Source of the DNA: Alphaproteobacteria bacterium
GTDB taxonomy: Bacteria > Pseudomonadota > Alphaproteobacteria > UBA6615
Reading direction: 5' to 3'
Assembly: GCA_013003285.1 (NCBI GenBank)
Contig: JABDJY010000398.1
Coordinates: 1-32,213, forward strand
Length of the DNA: 32,213 nucleotides
Part shown: positions 8,219 to 14,687 of the stretch, piece by piece
Layout: the number at the start of each line of letters is the position of its first letter
Numbering within the stretch: the stretch's first letter is position 1
Notes under the pieces: model-generated
What the model saw: only the letters and a program-made list of their open reading frames with translations
Databases searched by the model: none
What the model was told of the DNA's origin: nothing
Translations under genes and position numbers: made by a program

Positions 8219-9703
8219 ATGGCTAGTAACGCTTTCCTCAATCCGGTCATCAGGAACTGCTCGCAATGCTTGGTTCATGTGCCCGATCTGGCGGTTTACG
8301 GATCGAAGCCGCGGCGCGAAATTCTAAAGGATTCCAAGATCGAACGACGTTTGGTGGCGTCGCTGCGGGCGTTCGATCATGCCGTCGGTTATGCGCCGAA
8401 CCAGACCTATATTGGTAATCTCACGCCCGATCAGTTGGCCGCGATCCCGCGGCCCTGGTACGTCGCGGATGAAGGGGTAAATACCAGCCCACCGCATGTT
8501 GGCCCCTTCGGCGAAATCGTTTCGCAGGACTTGTTCTACGCAATCCTCGAGCGCGCCAACGTACTGACCCCGGCGCTGGTGGAGCTGACCGCGGAGAGCC
8601 ATGAGAAACTGAACGCCAAATTGCGCGGCCATCCAGTGCTTGCCGGCCTGGCCGGCGGCGATGTGGGATCGTCGATGTCGATCGAGGCGGAAATTGAGGC
8701 AGAAACGGCTCTACCGCTGCGCACCGGCGGAAAACTGCGCGGCGGCGTGCGCCGGGATAACCGCAGCGAAGGCCGTGAAGACGCCAATCTCGATGCCGCG
8801 ACACTGCTGGAAGGGCTTTGCGTCAAGGCGTCGGGCACAATCGCGCTGCAGTGGCTGCTGCACCGCGAGGGTATAGGCCCGGAAGAGATCGATTATGTGA
8901 TCAGCTGCGGCGAGGAGGCAGCGGGCGATCGCTATCAACGCGGCGCCGGTGGAATAGCCAAAAGCATCGGTGAGATGTGCGGCTGCGTCAACGCCTCTGG
9001 CATGGATGTGAAGAACTTCTGCGCGGGTCCCGCATCAGCGCTGGTCACGGCCGGCGCGTTGGTGAAGGCTGGCTTGTACCGAAACGTGGCGGTGGTCGCG
9101 GGCGGATCGCTGGCCAAACTCGGCATGAAATTCGAAGCCTTCCTCGAACGCGGCATGCCGGTCCTCGACGATTGCCTGGGCGCGACGGCCTTTCTGGTCA
9201 CCGCCGATGACGGCGTGAGCCCGGTACTCCGCCTGGAGCCGGGTGCGGTGGGGTTGGCGCGCATCGGTGCCAGTACGTCCGACCAAGCGGTCTACCGGGA
9301 ACTTATTCTCAAACCTCTCGAGGCGCTGGGCTTGAGAATGTCCGATGTGGATAAATACGCACCCGAACTTCATAATCCTGAGATCATGGAGCATTCCGGC
9401 TCCGGCGACGTCGTTCACAAGAACTACCGGATCATCGCGGCCCTGGCCGTCATGGACGATCAAATAACCAAAGCGGAGATGCCGTCGTTTATCGAGCGTA
9501 TCGGTATGGTCGGCTTTGCGCCGACCCAAGGCCATATCCCCTCGGCGGTGCCCTATATGGGGCATGCGCTCGAAGCGATGCGACGGGGCGAATTGCGACG
9601 CGCAATGTTTCTATGCAAGGCTAGCCTCTTCCTGAACCGCCTGACGGAACTTTATGATGGCGTGTCTTTCATGCTCGAATCGAACTCTAAATTGAAGTCT
9701 TAG
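8219..9703 (+). CDS. grdC: Glycine/sarcosine/betaine reductase component C, beta subunit (GrdC)
   Basis: A 494-residue protein that matches GrdC along its length from memory of the clostridial sequence: CLVHVPDLAVYG near the start, VGYAPNQTYIGN near 57, CGEEAAGDRYQRGAGG near 230, NFCAGPASALV near 266, and GFAPTQGHIPSAVPYMGHA near the C-terminus. GrdC is a thiolase/FabH-fold protein that takes the acetyl group from Se-carboxymethyl-GrdA via a Cys thioester; Cys268 is the expected acyl-carrying residue. In Clostridia it works with GrdD, which releases acetyl phosphate; no grdD is seen here. The ATG at 8219 has AGGG seven bases upstream. grdA follows after 19 bases with a strong ribosome site, so the two are an operon, probably under the FNR box at 8081. 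Confidence 0.93.
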   Translation: MASNAFLNPVIRNCSQCLVHVPDLAVYGSKPRREILKDSKIERRLVASLRAFDHAVGYAPNQTYIGNLTPDQLAAIPRPWYVADEGVNTSPPHVGPFGEIVSQDLFYAILERANVLTPALVELTAESHEKLNAKLRGHPVLAGLAGGDVGSSMSIEAEIEAETALPLRTGGKLRGGVRRDNRSEGREDANLDAATLLEGLCVKASGTIALQWLLHREGIGPEEIDYVISCGEEAAGDRYQRGAGGIAKSIGEMCGCVNASGMDVKNFCAGPASALVTAGALVKAGLYRNVAVVAGGSLAKLGMKFEAFLERGMPVLDDCLGATAFLVTADDGVSPVLRLEPGAVGLARIGASTSDQAVYRELILKPLEALGLRMSDVDKYAPELHNPEIMEHSGSGDVVHKNYRIIAALAVMDDQITKAEMPSFIERIGMVGFAPTQGHIPSAVPYMGHALEAMRRGELRRAMFLCKASLFLNRLTELYDGVSFMLESNSKLKS

Positions 9704-9722
9704 GTCAAAGGGAGTTACCTTC

Positions 9723-10178
9723 ATGCTGGACGCTAAAAAGGTTGCCGTCTTCGGCGAACGCGACGATGTGACGGGCGTAGCCATACGCAAATGCGTCGAA
9801 GCCGCCGGCGGCGAAGTCGTCTACGAAGCGACGTCCTGCTTCGTGTGAACGGCTGCCGGCGCCGCAGGTCTTGCGGAGCAAGAAGAGATAAAGAAGCTAG
9901 CCGACCAGTTCGGAACGGAGCAGCTTGTCGTCGTGTTCGGCCTTAACGAGCCGGCCAATTTGCGCATCATGGCGACCACGTTCAAGGACGGCGATCCCAG
10001 TTACGCCGGCGCGCTCGGCGGCATCGCGTTGGGCCTCGAAAGCTATCACATCTTCGAATTGAAGGACGAGATTCCGGCGGATGCCTGGGCCGAGGAGATG
10101 GCGTTCGAGGAACTGGAAGCCGGCGACGAGCTGATCGACGAAATCTGCCAGACCATGCGCCAGGTACGCGAAGGGTAA
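9723..10178 (+). CDS. grdA: Glycine/sarcosine/betaine reductase selenoprotein A (GrdA), with in-frame UGA
   Basis: Reading through the TGA at 9846-9848 gives a 151-residue protein with selenocysteine at position 42. The start is ATG at 9723, with AAAGGGAG eight bases before it. Family signs: KKVAVFGERDDVTGVAIRK at the N-terminus, the CFVUTAAGAAG active site (CxxU), then ADQFGTEQLVVVFG and GALGGIALGLESYHI. GrdA is a small acidic redox carrier: its selenol takes the carboxymethyl group from the substrate-bound protein B and passes it as a ketene-like acetyl to GrdC, being oxidised to a Se-S bond that thioredoxin reduces. Reading frame and homology continue cleanly on both sides of the TGA, so this is decoding, not a nonsense mutation. 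A standard gene caller would report only a C-terminal fragment from about 9933. Confidence 0.95.
9846..9848 (+). other. grdA: Selenocysteine UGA codon of grdA
   Basis: TGA in frame at codon 42, inside CFV-U-TAAGA, where known GrdA proteins carry selenocysteine. Conserved sequence resumes directly after it. Confidence 0.94.
9859..9879 (+). promoter_or_regulatory. SECIS-like hairpin downstream of the grdA UGA
   Basis: CCGCA (9862-9866) pairs with TGCGG (9872-9876) around the loop GGTCT; two more pairs (9859-9860 with 9878-9879) extend it past a G-A mismatch. The loop carries the G-U step known to be bound by SelB in E. coli. GGT is the seventh codon after the UGA, the same place as in the E. 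coli fdhF SECIS as I recall it, and the core GCAGGTCT is identical. In bacteria this element lies inside the coding region, as here. Confidence 0.75.
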
Positions 10179-10242
10179 GCGCGGCGTCAGCTATCGTCGG
10201 TTCCATTATCGCTCAAGCTTATCGGGTGCTTCCTGGCCTCAG

Positions 10243-10256
10243 TTGAGCGAGATCAA
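10243..10256. promoter_or_regulatory. FNR/FixK-type box upstream of the redox trio
   Basis: TTGAGCGAGATCAA matches TTGAT-N4-ATCAA at nine of ten positions. It lies in the 203-base gap between grdA and the gene starting at 10382, with a weak -10-like TTCAAT at 10281-10286. It suggests that the three genes from 10382 have their own low-oxygen promoter. Nothing else is recognised in this gap. Confidence 0.6.
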
Positions 10257-10381
10257 CGCTCCTCAATCGATTACATGCGATTCAATAATTACAGTTCGTT
10301 CCTTGAGCCCGCGCAACCCGGCATCCGACCCACAATGGTCTATGCATTGCGGTGAAATGCGGCTCTCCGAGGAAGCAGACT

Positions 10382-10927
10382 ATGCCAATCTATCTGGAGC
10401 CGCGAGACGTTACTGAAGACCTTGAGGAATTCAGTTCTGTCTTGATTGTGTCGTGCCCGATCTGCCCGCAGATGTCGCTGTCGATGCAGAAGAAGACGCC
10501 GTTCATTGAATTCTTCAAACATGGCTTCAAGACGCCAGCGTTCGAGGATTATATCGCGTCGATTCGCGCGCCGCTCAAGCAACGCGGTGTTCGCACCGAC
10601 GTTTTCACCATGCGTGCGCCGTCGCCGTTGATGTGCATCTGGACCGAGGGGCAGCGTCGCCGGCTGCGGGAACGTGCCAAGGGATTTGAGGCGGTGCTCG
10701 TGTTGGGATGCCATTCCGCCACAGCGACAGCGAAAGAGGCACTCAAGGACACCGATTGCCAAGTCTTTCAGGCCATGCGGATGAGAGGGCTGGCAAACGC
10801 AACGATGAAAGTCGATTTTCCGGCGACGGTCGAACTCGATATGAATCCGACGCCGACGAACCGCGCGGCGCGACGGCACGAGAATCGGGTCGGCACCGCG
10901 GCGGAAAACGAAAAGGAGCCGTCATGA
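10382..10927 (+). CDS. Unrecognised cytoplasmic protein with CPIC and GCHSAT motifs
   Basis: I do not recognise this 181-residue protein. The start is ATG at 10382, with GAGGAAG six bases upstream; an in-frame ATG at 10352 lacks such a site. A beta strand-like VLIVSCPICPQMSLSM near residue 25 carries a CxxC pair, and VLVLGCHSATATAKEAL near 105 carries a Cys after a second hydrophobic strand; further Cys are in PLMCIW and TDCQVF. There is no signal peptide or membrane segment, and the tail is charged and probably disordered. The strand-Cys-helix layout could suit a thiol redox or metal-binding role, which is inference. The stop overlaps the next start (ATGA), and the position between grdA and a thioredoxin-DsbD-like gene suggests a job in electron or selenium/thiol supply to Grd. 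Confidence 0.75.
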   Translation: MPIYLEPRDVTEDLEEFSSVLIVSCPICPQMSLSMQKKTPFIEFFKHGFKTPAFEDYIASIRAPLKQRGVRTDVFTMRAPSPLMCIWTEGQRRRLRERAKGFEAVLVLGCHSATATAKEALKDTDCQVFQAMRMRGLANATMKVDFPATVELDMNPTPTNRAARRHENRVGTAAENEKEPS

Positions 10928-11391
10928 CGGAAGATAGTTCAATGGATAAAGGCGATCGTCAGGCGATGATGGGATCCATGATGGAGCAGTTTTTCGGTGG
11001 CATGGGGGCGGACGAGAAAAAAGAGATGTGCGCGGCCATGATGGTCAAGATGACCGAAGGCCTCGACATGAAGGAGATGATGCCCAAGATAATGATGGGC
11101 ATGATGTCCGGAGGGGCGGGCGACGGTCTCGGCGCGATGCAGGACAAGATGTCGAAAATGATGCAAGGCGGCGCCGAACAGCACATGTCGCAAATGCCCG
11201 AAATGATGCTGAAGTCGATGATGCCTCACTGCATTGAAATGATGTTGCCAGCGATCGATCCGGATAAGCGTGGCGAGGCTGCGGTCGGAATTCTCGCGGC
11301 AATCGTCGAAAAAGGTACTGCCGGTATGTCGGACGAGCAAAGGCAGTCTTTTCATAAGGCACTCGAAGAGGTCTTGAGCCCTTCGGCATGA
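10924..11391 (+). CDS. Methionine-rich small protein of unknown function
   Basis: A 155-residue protein with about 31 methionines (one fifth), 30 of them in the first 115 residues and often as MM pairs (DRQAMMGSMMEQFF, KEMMPKIMMGMMSGG, MPEMMLKSMMPH). It has two Cys and few His; the last 40 residues are an ordinary helix without Met clusters. There is no signal peptide, so it is probably cytoplasmic. The start overlaps the preceding stop by ATGA, so it is translationally coupled to the CPIC protein. Methionine-rich stretches can bind Cu(I), make amphipathic protein-binding surfaces, or act as an oxidant sink; sequence alone does not choose. I know no family to assign it to. Confidence 0.75.
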   Translation: MTEDSSMDKGDRQAMMGSMMEQFFGGMGADEKKEMCAAMMVKMTEGLDMKEMMPKIMMGMMSGGAGDGLGAMQDKMSKMMQGGAEQHMSQMPEMMLKSMMPHCIEMMLPAIDPDKRGEAAVGILAAIVEKGTAGMSDEQRQSFHKALEEVLSPSA

Positions 11392-11428
11392 AGTCGGCGG
11401 GCGAGAGCCATTGCTCACGATGTGATCA

Positions 11429-12739
11429 ATGAAGCAACACCCTGCCTTGTATCGGTGGTCAATGAAGTGGGCTCATCTCGTTCGGTTCGCGTTGGTCGTT
11501 GCGGCCTTTTCTACGATCCTGCTTATCGCAACGAACACGCGCCCGGTCGTGAGTTGGGCGGACGCACAGACTTTTCAAACAGCGGCAGGCGAAAAAGTAA
11601 CTGCGTACCTGTTTTGGGAACGCACCTGCCCCTATTGCCAGAGCGCGAAATCGTTTCTGCAGGAGGCCGCGGTGCAGAACGACTGGTTGGTCCTGGAAAT
11701 GGTCGAAGTGTCCGCACCGGGCAGCGCCAGGCAATTGTTTTTCCGGGTCAGCCAACTGTTCGGTATCGAACGGCTTGGGGTGCCACTCGTTGTCGTGGGG
11801 GCGCGGCCGTTCGTCGGCTACGACGGCGACGTTACCACCGGCGCCGAGATTCTGACCCATGCACAAAATTGCCTCGCACGAAATTGTCCCGACCTCGTTG
11901 CTGCCGTCGCGGCGACAATCGCAGACATCGGTTCCGGCGCAGCCGAAAAATCGACCGAACCGCCGGAGCCGACGCCGACTGCCTCTGTGCCGCAAGAGGT
12001 CGAGTTACCGCTCATCGGCACGGTAGCCATTGGCGCACTTTCGCTGCCGCTGCTGACTGTGGTGCTGGCCGCCGCCGACGGATTCAACCCTTGCGCGATG
12101 TGGGTGCTGGTCTTTCTGATCGGGCTGCTGGTTGGCATGAAGGATCAGGTGCGAATGTGGGCGCTCGGCATTGCCTTCCTGGTCGCTTCGGCAGGCGTGT
12201 ATTTCGCGTTCATGGCTGCCTGGCTCAATCTATTGCTGCTGCTCGGCGCGTTGTTCTGGATCCGCATCGCGATCGGTCTGGTCGCTCTTGCCGGGGGCAT
12301 TTTCTATTTGCGGGAGTTCGCCGTGAACGCCGCCGGACTATGCAAGATCACATCGTCTGGGCAGCGCCGCCGCGTGACAGAGGCGTTCAAAGGCGTTGTA
12401 CGCGAGCGCCGGTTTATCCTGGCGCTCGCTGGCATCGTGGTGCTCGCCGCGGCCGTCAATTTGATCGAATTATTCTGCTCGGCTGGTATTCCGGCGGTCT
12501 ACACACAAGTATTGGCACTCAGCGAATTGCGCCCATGGACCTATTATTCGTACTTGTTGCTGTATATCGGCGTTTTCCTGCTCGACGATATCGCGATCTT
12601 CGTGATCGCTATTTTAACGGCGCAAGCGGTCGGGTTCACCGGAGGCTATTCGCGCTTCGCCCATCTCGTTGGGGGCCTTGTTATGGTAGCCATCGGCGGG
12701 CTACTGCTGTTTCGGCCCGAGTTACTTGCATTCACTTGA
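11429..12739 (+). CDS. Thioredoxin-domain and CcdA/DsbD-like membrane fusion protein
   Basis: A 436-residue protein. Residues about 16-40 form a signal anchor. A thioredoxin/glutaredoxin-like domain follows with FWERTCPYC (Cys67 and Cys70), then a Pro/Glu linker (about 170-195), then six or so membrane helices. These contain GFNPCAMW (Cys222) and IELFCSAGIPAVYT (Cys350), one Cys in each half, as in the paired membrane Cys of CcdA/DsbD. The expected role is to carry thiol electrons across the inner membrane between cytoplasmic thioredoxin and the outward-facing CPYC domain. It is last in the three-gene operon, 37 bases after the Met-rich gene. ATG at 11462 is an alternative start. DsbD normally has the thioredoxin domain at the C-terminus, so this order is reversed. 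Confidence 0.82.
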   Translation: MKQHPALYRWSMKWAHLVRFALVVAAFSTILLIATNTRPVVSWADAQTFQTAAGEKVTAYLFWERTCPYCQSAKSFLQEAAVQNDWLVLEMVEVSAPGSARQLFFRVSQLFGIERLGVPLVVVGARPFVGYDGDVTTGAEILTHAQNCLARNCPDLVAAVAATIADIGSGAAEKSTEPPEPTPTASVPQEVELPLIGTVAIGALSLPLLTVVLAAADGFNPCAMWVLVFLIGLLVGMKDQVRMWALGIAFLVASAGVYFAFMAAWLNLLLLLGALFWIRIAIGLVALAGGIFYLREFAVNAAGLCKITSSGQRRRVTEAFKGVVRERRFILALAGIVVLAAAVNLIELFCSAGIPAVYTQVLALSELRPWTYYSYLLLYIGVFLLDDIAIFVIAILTAQAVGFTGGYSRFAHLVGGLVMVAIGGLLLFRPELLAFT

Positions 12740-12767
12740 CCCCAGTGTGCATCTGAGCGTTCCAAAA

Positions 12768-12780
12768 TCACGTATCGTGA
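12768..12780 (-). terminator. Possible terminator of the grdE-grdB-usp transcript
   Basis: TCACG (12768-12772) and CGTGA (12776-12780) form a five-pair hairpin with a three-base loop. On the - strand it is followed by TTTT. It lies between two converging genes, 20 bases past the usp stop. The stem is short, so the call is tentative. Confidence 0.35.
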
Positions 12781-12800
12781 GGCTCTACTGGTCTCTCCAA

Positions 12801-13244
12801 TCACCGAACGATTGTGACCGGCACCTTGGCGTTATGGAGAACTTTCTCCGAAACACTGCCGACCAATAAGCCTCTCACTTCGCCAAGCCCGCGGCTTCCC
12901 ATGACGATCAAATCGGCATCGAAGGCCGTCGCGGCGTCGAGAATCACTTGTTCGGGGTCGCCCACAATTGATTCGTGCGACGTTTCTTTGACGCCGGCGT
13001 TGGCGGCTCGAAGTTCCGCCGACGCCAGTATTTTTTCGATAACGGTCCCAACCTCGTCTGGCCCATCGATATGTTCCGAGACAGCGTAATCGTGAAGCTC
13101 ATCAGGAAGCCGCCCGAAGGGATAGTCGGCGGCGTGGATCAGAACGACCTTGGCATCATATTTCGACGCAAGATCGCTGGCGAAATCGACCGCACGGTTC
13201 GCGTTACTGGACCCGTCGATCGGCACGAGGATGGTCTTGAGCAT
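12801..13244 (-). CDS. Universal stress protein (UspA family), single domain
   Basis: A 147-residue Usp-fold protein: MLKTILVPIDGSSNANRA at the start and the ATP-binding signature G-2x-G-9x-G-S in GSRGLGEVRGLLVGS near residue 117, followed by VPVTIVR at the end. Single-domain, ATP-binding Usp proteins are cytoplasmic and in many proteobacteria are induced on oxygen limitation or growth arrest by FNR/Anr-type regulators. It lies 93 bases downstream of grdB in the same direction and may be co-transcribed, or use its own promoter, given a weak FNR-like box at 13328. Its partner or ligand is unknown. Confidence 0.92.
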   Translation of the reverse strand: MLKTILVPIDGSSNANRAVDFASDLASKYDAKVVLIHAADYPFGRLPDELHDYAVSEHIDGPDEVGTVIEKILASAELRAANAGVKETSHESIVGDPEQVILDAATAFDADLIVMGSRGLGEVRGLLVGSVSEKVLHNAKVPVTIVR

Positions 13245-13327
13245 GGCGAACCTCTCTTTGGCGGATTTCCGTTGTCGAAACGGCGGTTTATTCGAAGAGA
13301 ATCTAGCACTCGTTGCGCCGGGGTATT

Positions 13328-13341
13328 TTGCGCTTGATCAA
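13328..13341. promoter_or_regulatory. Weak FNR-like box at the grdB stop, upstream of the single-domain usp gene
   Basis: TTGCGCTTGATCAA matches TTGAT-N4-ATCAA at eight of ten positions. It overlaps the grdB stop codon and lies 83 bases before the usp start, a position suited to activation. It is weaker than the other boxes. Confidence 0.35.
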
Positions 13342-14687
13342 TCTGACGATATTGGCTCGTCGAAGACATGCTGGTCGGAAATATCGGTCCCCAGCGCGGC
13401 GAGCGCCTGTTCGACCAAGCGGCGGCGAATCGCTTTTTCCTCATCCGGCGATTTATCGGGATCGCCCAGGGGATGGGGAATGGCGATGCTTGGAATGATG
13501 CGGTTGGCGCCAACGGTTTTAGAGATCGGCACGATCGAGCAGATATGCGCGGTGGGCAGTCCCACCCGTTCCAGTTCCTTGACGATCGTTGCCCCGCAAC
13601 GCGTGCAGGTGCCTCATGTGGAGGTCAGGATAACCGCCTGGACACCTACATTCACCAACTCGGCCGCGATGTTCTGGCCATAACGCTGTGCCCGCTCCAC
13701 CGATGTCGCATTGCCGACGGTGGCGTAATAGGTTTCGCTGAGTTTTCCGATACGCCCCTCGCGTTCCAGATCGCGCATAACATCGAGCGGCAACACCCGG
13801 TTCGGATCCTCGTTGGCATAGGTGGGGTCGTAGCCGCCGTGGACGGATTGGTGGGTCTCCCCGCTTAACCGGTCCAATCCCTGAAGCGAATAGGCGCCAA
13901 ACTTGCTGGCATTTGCGGATTCGATGCGGTCCGGGTTTCCCCTTGGCACGATCCCGCCCGAGGTCACCAGGGCCAGGGTCGCCTGCGCCATATTCTTCAC
14001 CGCGGGTGCGGGTGGCACGCGGCCGAATACCGGCATGGCATACTCGGTCTCCGGCGTAGCGCCGCTGACTTTACGCAACAGCATATCAATCGCCCGTTGG
14101 GCGCCCGGTGCGTCGGCGAAATAGTTCTGGCGCAGGCCGTGTGAAATGGTGTTGTCTTCGGTGGGCACGATTGCCGCGCCCGCGACGAGCTTAAGCCCAA
14201 CACGCGCCATATTGGTCGCTGCGTCGCGCATCCCCATGACATCCGAACTGGCCCGCACGATTGTCACTGGCCGGCGATAGATCTCGACCGCCGGATTTTC
14301 TTCATGCAATGCGGTTGCGGCGTGAATTCCCAGCCGCGCCTGTACGGCCTGACACACAGCTGCGCAGGCCATACCGTAGCGCCCGGCGTTGAAGGCCGGG
14401 CCGGCCAACAGCAATTTGGGTTTGAAATCAGCCGCAACCGTGCGCTTCGCTTCGATGAGGCCGACAATCTCCGCGACCGCGGCATCCAGGTTCTCGGCCA
14501 TATAGTTATCGCCGGCGACGATAGTGCCGATGATTTCGATGTCCGGTGCCATGCCGGCAATCAGTTGCCCCGGCCCCTTCGGCCCATCGTACCACTGGGG
14601 TGCGACTCCGGCTTGATCCTCGCCGCCCAGGCCGCCGAAGAATTGGTTCACATAGTGAATAGTCTGGATCTTTTCGGGCACGGTCAC
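13338..14687 (-). CDS. grdB: Glycine/sarcosine/betaine reductase selenoprotein B (GrdB/GrdF/GrdH family), with in-frame UGA
   Basis: Reading through the TGA at 13614-13616 gives about 449 residues, with selenocysteine near position 358. The N-terminal HYVNQFFGGLGGEDQAG, GPAFNAGRYGMACAAVC and VHGGYDP are typical of GrdB, and the active site is VILTSTUGTCTRCGATIVKE (UxxCxxC). This subunit, with pyruvoyl-bearing GrdE, binds the substrate as a Schiff base and presents its C2 unit to the GrdA selenol. The chosen GTG start at 14687 overlaps the grdE stop as GTGA, with GAGAGG just upstream; a TTG at 14699 is also in frame. Glycine (GrdB), sarcosine (GrdF) and betaine (GrdH) versions are close, so substrate is not settled; tdh-kbl next door favours glycine. 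Ordinary gene calling would split it at the TGA. Confidence 0.93.
13587..13601 (-). promoter_or_regulatory. SECIS-like hairpin downstream of the grdB UGA
   Basis: On the - strand CGTTGC pairs perfectly with GCAACG around GGG; ACG before and CGT after can extend the stem past a two-base bulge. The GGG loop is the seventh codon after the UGA, the same spacing as in grdA. The loop differs from the GGTCT of grdA. Confidence 0.6.
13614..13616 (-). other. grdB: Selenocysteine UGA codon of grdB
   Basis: In-frame TGA inside TST-U-GTCTRCG, the position of selenocysteine in GrdB proteins. Conserved sequence resumes in the same frame and ends at a TGA at 13338-13340. Confidence 0.93.

Noticed and set aside
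8015..8278. 87-residue open frame on the - strand over the grdC promoter
   Set aside because: It overlaps the grdC start and the FNR-like box, has no recognisable family and no good ribosome site.
9846..9848. TGA in grdA as a nonsense mutation or sequencing error
   Set aside because: It sits at the family's Sec position, the frame continues with conserved sequence, a SECIS-like hairpin follows, and grdB shows the same arrangement independently.
11422..12756. 444-residue + strand frame overlapping the thioredoxin-DsbD-like gene
   Set aside because: Arg-rich shadow of the real frame with no family signature; the alternative frame has signal anchor, CPYC and membrane helices.
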